This document shows positions 15,735 to 18,326 of a stretch of DNA of 18,326 bases, one piece after another. Where the stretch lies: the NCBI GenBank assembly GCA_903825065.1, contig CAIJZG010000120.1, positions 1 through 18,326 of the forward strand. Direction: 5' to 3'. The notes beneath the pieces are model-generated. The model was not told where the DNA came from. It did not search any database and saw nothing but the letters and a program-made list of their open reading frames with translations. This DNA is from an uncultured Bacteroidota bacterium (lineage in GTDB: Bacteria; Bacteroidota; Bacteroidia; Chitinophagales; Chitinophagaceae). Made by a program: the position numbers and the translations under genes. Position 1 is the first letter of the stretch. Every line of letters starts with the position of its first letter.

Positions 15735-16478
15735 TTAAAATGCTTTTGCTTCTTCATGTAATAAACGTATAAGTTCTGGCACATTATCAGCTGCCACCAT
15801 TTTGCATCCTGCTTTTGGAGCAGGTAATTCAAAATTTACAATACTGGTTAGAGTATCAATTGCAATAGGTTCTAAGATGTTCAATGGTTTTGTTCTTGCG
15901 GCCATGATACCTCTCATATTTGGAATTCTTTGTTCTGCAATTCCTTTCTGACAACTAACAACTAAAGGAAGAACCACTTCCGCAATTTCTTCCCCGCCTT
16001 CTAATTCTCTGGTGATTGTTGCAGTATTTGCATTCAATTCAAATTGTGTAGCTAATGATATATAAGGTAAATCAACTAATTCTGCTATCATTCCGCCAAT
16101 TGCAGCACTATTGTAATCAATTGCTTCTTTACCGGTAAAAATAAGATCATACTGATTTTGCTTTGCTAATTCAGCAATTTGAGCTGCTATATAATAGCTA
16201 TCGTTACTATCGGCATTGATGCGAAATGCTTCGTCGCCACCCAAGGCTAATGCTTTGCGTATAATTGGGTCGCAATCTGCAGCACCAACAGTTACCAAAT
16301 GGATGATGGTTCCAGGGTCTTTTTCCTTGATTTCAATAGCCCTAACCAATGCAAACCATTCATCATAAGGATTGATAATCCATTGAACTCCAGCATCATC
16401 AAACTGTGTATTGGCATTTTTAAATGCAATTTTTGAAGTGGTGTCGGGTGTTTTACTTACGCAGACCAAAATTTTCAT
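15735..16478 (-). CDS. etfB: Electron transfer flavoprotein beta subunit
   Basis: ETF beta, 247 aa, normal length. This subunit binds structural AMP and presents the recognition loop that contacts partner dehydrogenases. Family landmarks are MKILVCVSKTPDTTSKI at the start, WIINPYDEWFALVRAIE (33-49), VTVGAADCDPIIRKALALGG (the adenylate region) and LIFTGKEAIDYNSAAIGGM. Also present are RELEGGEEIAEVVLPLVV and the recognition-loop segment QRIPNMRGIMAARTKPL. It is first in an etfB-etfA unit behind a good promoter candidate. No partner acyl-CoA dehydrogenase is in the window, so the electron donor is unknown. It is divergent from the TPR-hutU pair. Confidence 0.97.
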   Translation of the reverse strand: MKILVCVSKTPDTTSKIAFKNANTQFDDAGVQWIINPYDEWFALVRAIEIKEKDPGTIIHLVTVGAADCDPIIRKALALGGDEAFRINADSNDSYYIAAQIAELAKQNQYDLIFTGKEAIDYNSAAIGGMIAELVDLPYISLATQFELNANTATITRELEGGEEIAEVVLPLVVSCQKGIAEQRIPNMRGIMAARTKPLNILEPIAIDTLTSIVNFELPAPKAGCKMVAADNVPELIRLLHEEAKAF

Positions 16479-16507
16479 ATACGCACAAGTTTTAAATAAA
16501 AAGAATA

Positions 16508-16529
16508 AATAGTTGTTTATGCAACTATT
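16508..16529. repeat. 8-bp inverted repeat at the predicted 5' end of etfBA mRNA
   Basis: AATAGTTG (16508-16515) and CAACTATT (16522-16529) are exact complements with a 6-base loop. The position is just downstream of the etfB -7 element, so it should fall at about +1 to +22 of the transcript. It may be a repressor operator or a 5' stem-loop. Confidence 0.5.
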
Positions 16530-16531
16530 AG

Positions 16532-16561
16532 CAAATATACAAATGAAATTGAACTTGCAAA
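16532..16561 (-). promoter_or_regulatory. Promoter of etfBA, Bacteroidota type
   Basis: On the minus strand TTTG (16561 to 16558) is followed after 18 bases by TATATTTG (16539 to 16532). This fits the TTTG / TAnnTTTG promoter of Bacteroidota. The start site would fall near 16525-16528, giving a leader of about 48 bases before the etfB ATG. Confidence 0.65.
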
Positions 16562-16623
16562 TTTTGAACGGTTATTTTATATTTTTTTTTATGAATATTT
16601 CTCATCTTGTTAATTTGTTATCT

Positions 16624-16657
16624 TTTGAACAAAGATTCTTCGGTTCTATTAACTTTG
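16624..16657 (+). promoter_or_regulatory. Candidate promoter of the TPR-hutU pair
   Basis: TTTG (16624-16627) is followed after 22 bases by TAACTTTG (16650-16657), an exact TAnnTTTG match. Only 4 bases separate the -7 element from the ATG at 16662. If used, the transcript would be leaderless or nearly so. The spacing is at the long end of the accepted range. Confidence 0.4.
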
Positions 16658-16661
16658 AATA

Positions 16662-16973
16662 ATGGAAAGAATAGCCAAAATCAAGGAATATTTAATTGCA
16701 AATCCAAAAGATAATTTTCTACGACATGCTTTAGCATTAGAATTAATAAAAACTGGCGACGATAAGCAAGCAAGAAGTCTGTTTGAAGCATTGTTAATGG
16801 AAACGCCAACTTATATTGGGTCATATTATCACCTTGCGAAATTGTTAGAAAAACTAGAAGAGCGGGAATTGGCAATTGGTTGGTATGAGAAAGGGATGGC
16901 TGAAGCAAAATTGGCAAAAGATCAACATGCTTATAATGAGTTGCAGGCTGCATACGAAGATTTGGTATACTAA
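16662..16973 (+). CDS. Small tetratricopeptide-repeat protein
   Basis: 103 aa, almost wholly two helix-turn-helix TPR units. Unit one is about 14-49, with LRHALALELIKTGDDKQARS and then FEALLMETP. Unit two is about 50-87, with GSYYHLAKLLEKLEERELAI and then WYEKGMAEAK. A final helix follows. No signal peptide or membrane segment, so it is a cytosolic protein-interaction adaptor; the partner is unknown. It ends 49 bases before hutU on the same strand, so co-transcription is plausible, but a functional link to histidine degradation is not implied by the sequence. Confidence 0.85.
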   Translation: MERIAKIKEYLIANPKDNFLRHALALELIKTGDDKQARSLFEALLMETPTYIGSYYHLAKLLEKLEERELAIGWYEKGMAEAKLAKDQHAYNELQAAYEDLVY

Positions 16974-17022
16974 TAGGTTTTTATCAATACAAAATTTAAC
17001 TTCAACTTTCTAAAAAATTCTT

Positions 17023-18326
17023 ATGTCATTTAATAATTACGATCCCATTAAATATGCAACGCCAACTGGTAATCAGTTAAGCTGCAAAGGATGGATACAA
17101 GAAGCTGCATTAAGGATGTTATTGAACAATTTAAATCCTGAAGTAGCGGAAAGGCCTGAAGAGTTAATCGTATATGGAGGTAGGGGAAAAGCTGCCAGAA
17201 ATTTTGAATGTCTTGATTTAATAATCAAAGCCTTAAAAGATTTGAATGACGATGAAACTTTATTAGTACAAAGTGGAAAGCCCGTTGGGATATTGCAAAC
17301 GCATGTGGATGCCCCCCGTGTTTTGATTTCTAATTCACAACTGGTTCCTAAATGGGCCACTTGGGAGCATTTTACAGAATTGGAAAAGAAGGGTTTAATG
17401 ATGTATGGGCAGATGACTGCAGGTTCCTGGATTTATATTGGTTCACAGGGAATTGTTCAGGGAACCTATGAAACTTTTTCGGCTGTTGCGAATAAACACT
17501 TCAATGGATCACTCAAAGGAACACTTACTGTTACAGCAGGATTAGGTGGAATGGGAGGCGCGCAACCATTATCTGTAACTATGAATGATGGAGTTTGTTT
17601 GGTAGCTGAAGTAGAAGAGTGGCGTATCGACAAACGTTTAGAAACTAGATATCTGGATGTTAAAATATTGGACATAGATGCCGCAATTGATCGAGCATTA
17701 ATAGCCAAAACATCTGGAGAAGCTTTGAGTATTGGCGTTTTGTGTAATGCAGTTACACTTTTGAAAAGATTGATAGAAAGAAAAATAGTGGTAGATGTAC
17801 TTACCGATCAAACATCTGCTCATGATCCTTTGATAGGATATGTGCCGCATACATTGAATAATGAACAAGCCAATAATTTAAGAACTAACGATCCCGAAAA
17901 ATATATAGCGCTTAGTTATGATAGTATGAAGTTGCATGTAGAACTCATGATTGAACTTCAAACAAAAGGATCGATTGTTTTTGATTATGGTAATAATTTA
18001 AGGGCCAGAGCGCAGGAAGCTGGCTTAAAGAATGCGTTTGATTTTCCAGGATTTGTGCCTGCCTATATTCGACCTTTATTTTGTGAGGGCAAAGGTCCAT
18101 TCCGATGGGCGGCATTAAGTGGCGATCCGCAAGATATTGCTGTTACTGATGAATTGATTTTAGAATTATTTCCCCAAAATAAAAGCTTACATAGATGGAT
18201 GAAAATGGCAAAAGAAAGAATCGCATTTCAGGGATTACCTGCAAGAATATGTTGGTTGGGGCAAGGTGAAAGGGAAAAAGCAGGCCTTGCATTTAATGAA
18301 TTAGTTCGTACTGGAAAAGTGAAAGC
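17023..18326 (+). CDS. hutU: Urocanate hydratase, N-terminal part cut by the window end
   Basis: Urocanase converts urocanate to 4-imidazolone-5-propionate, the second step of histidine degradation, using tightly bound NAD+. The reading frame stays open for 434 codons to the window edge. Bacterial enzymes are about 555 aa, so about 120 residues are missing. Family blocks are all in place: LVQSGKPVGILQTH, MYGQMTAGSWIYIGSQGIVQ, the NAD loop TAGLGGMGGAQPL, VTDQTSAHDPL, FDYGNNLRARAQE, DFPGFVPAYIRPLFCEGKG and the signature FQGLPARICW. Its cysteine is residue 410, the same number as the essential Cys of the Pseudomonas putida enzyme. No damage is visible. Other hut genes would be expected to the right, outside the window. 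Confidence 0.97.
   Translation, partial: MSFNNYDPIKYATPTGNQLSCKGWIQEAALRMLLNNLNPEVAERPEELIVYGGRGKAARNFECLDLIIKALKDLNDDETLLVQSGKPVGILQTHVDAPRVLISNSQLVPKWATWEHFTELEKKGLMMYGQMTAGSWIYIGSQGIVQGTYETFSAVANKHFNGSLKGTLTVTAGLGGMGGAQPLSVTMNDGVCLVAEVEEWRIDKRLETRYLDVKILDIDAAIDRALIAKTSGEALSIGVLCNAVTLLKRLIERKIVVDVLTDQTSAHDPLIGYVPHTLNNEQANNLRTNDPEKYIALSYDSMKLHVELMIELQTKGSIVFDYGNNLRARAQEAGLKNAFDFPGFVPAYIRPLFCEGKGPFRWAALSGDPQDIAVTDELILELFPQNKSLHRWMKMAKERIAFQGLPARICWLGQGEREKAGLAFNELVRTGKVK

Noticed and set aside
14683..16478. Idea that the ETF genes belong to a bifurcating (Fix/Bcd-type) complex
   Set aside because: No fixC, fixX, butyryl-CoA dehydrogenase or ferredoxin gene is present, and subunit lengths and motifs fit the ordinary ETF.
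1..18326. CRISPR array, tRNA, rRNA, insertion sequence or phage attachment site
   Set aside because: No regularly spaced repeats, cloverleaf-like sequence, transposase/integrase frame or duplicated target site was seen. All gaps are under about 240 bases.

Overview
The window looks like part of a chromosome from a low-GC member of the Bacteroidota, probably Chitinophagaceae-like. That placement is inferred from several things: protein character, secreted and outer-membrane proteins with typical Bacteroidota signal peptides, no Shine-Dalgarno-like sequence before any start, and promoter candidates of the TTTG / TAnnTTTG type. No tRNA, rRNA, CRISPR, transposase, integrase or phage gene is visible. 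Coding density is high and no gene-free stretch exceeds about 240 bases.

Bases 166-12229 are entirely on the minus strand. Read in transcription order, the first unit is a bifunctional nuclease-type protein (DUF151) followed by ispE of the MEP isoprenoid pathway. Next is gltB-gltD, the two subunits of NADPH glutamate synthase, closed by a strong terminator at 4560-4596. Then come a compact ammonium channel (Amt), an outer-membrane beta-barrel porin, and a second, longer Amt, closed by a terminator at 93-119. The last five form a nitrogen-assimilation block. The porin would admit small solutes, the Amt proteins would take up ammonium, and GltBD would turn glutamine plus 2-oxoglutarate into glutamate. 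No PII (glnB/glnK) or glutamine synthetase gene is in the window.

Bases 12322-14690 are on the plus strand. A small cupin and an atypical short-chain dehydrogenase (SDR) form one pair. An AT-rich second pair follows: an exported DsrE-like protein and a small STAS/DUF7793-like protein. The last gene overlaps the convergent etfA by 8 bases.

Bases 14683-16478 (minus) hold etfB-etfA, the electron transfer flavoprotein, behind a good promoter candidate. Bases 16662-18326 (plus) hold a small TPR protein and the first 434 codons of hutU (urocanate hydratase, histidine degradation), cut by the window end.

Most of the window is core metabolism, and I see no convincing unknown multigene system. The observations most worth following up are a perfect 12-bp inverted repeat that contains the start codon of the DsrE-like gene, an SDR that lacks the YxxxK catalytic pair, the porin-Amt pairing, and a palindrome at the predicted 5' end of the etfBA transcript. 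Four start codons are set to an internal ATG in preference to a slightly longer TTG start (gltB, the SDR, the DsrE-like gene and the STAS-like gene).
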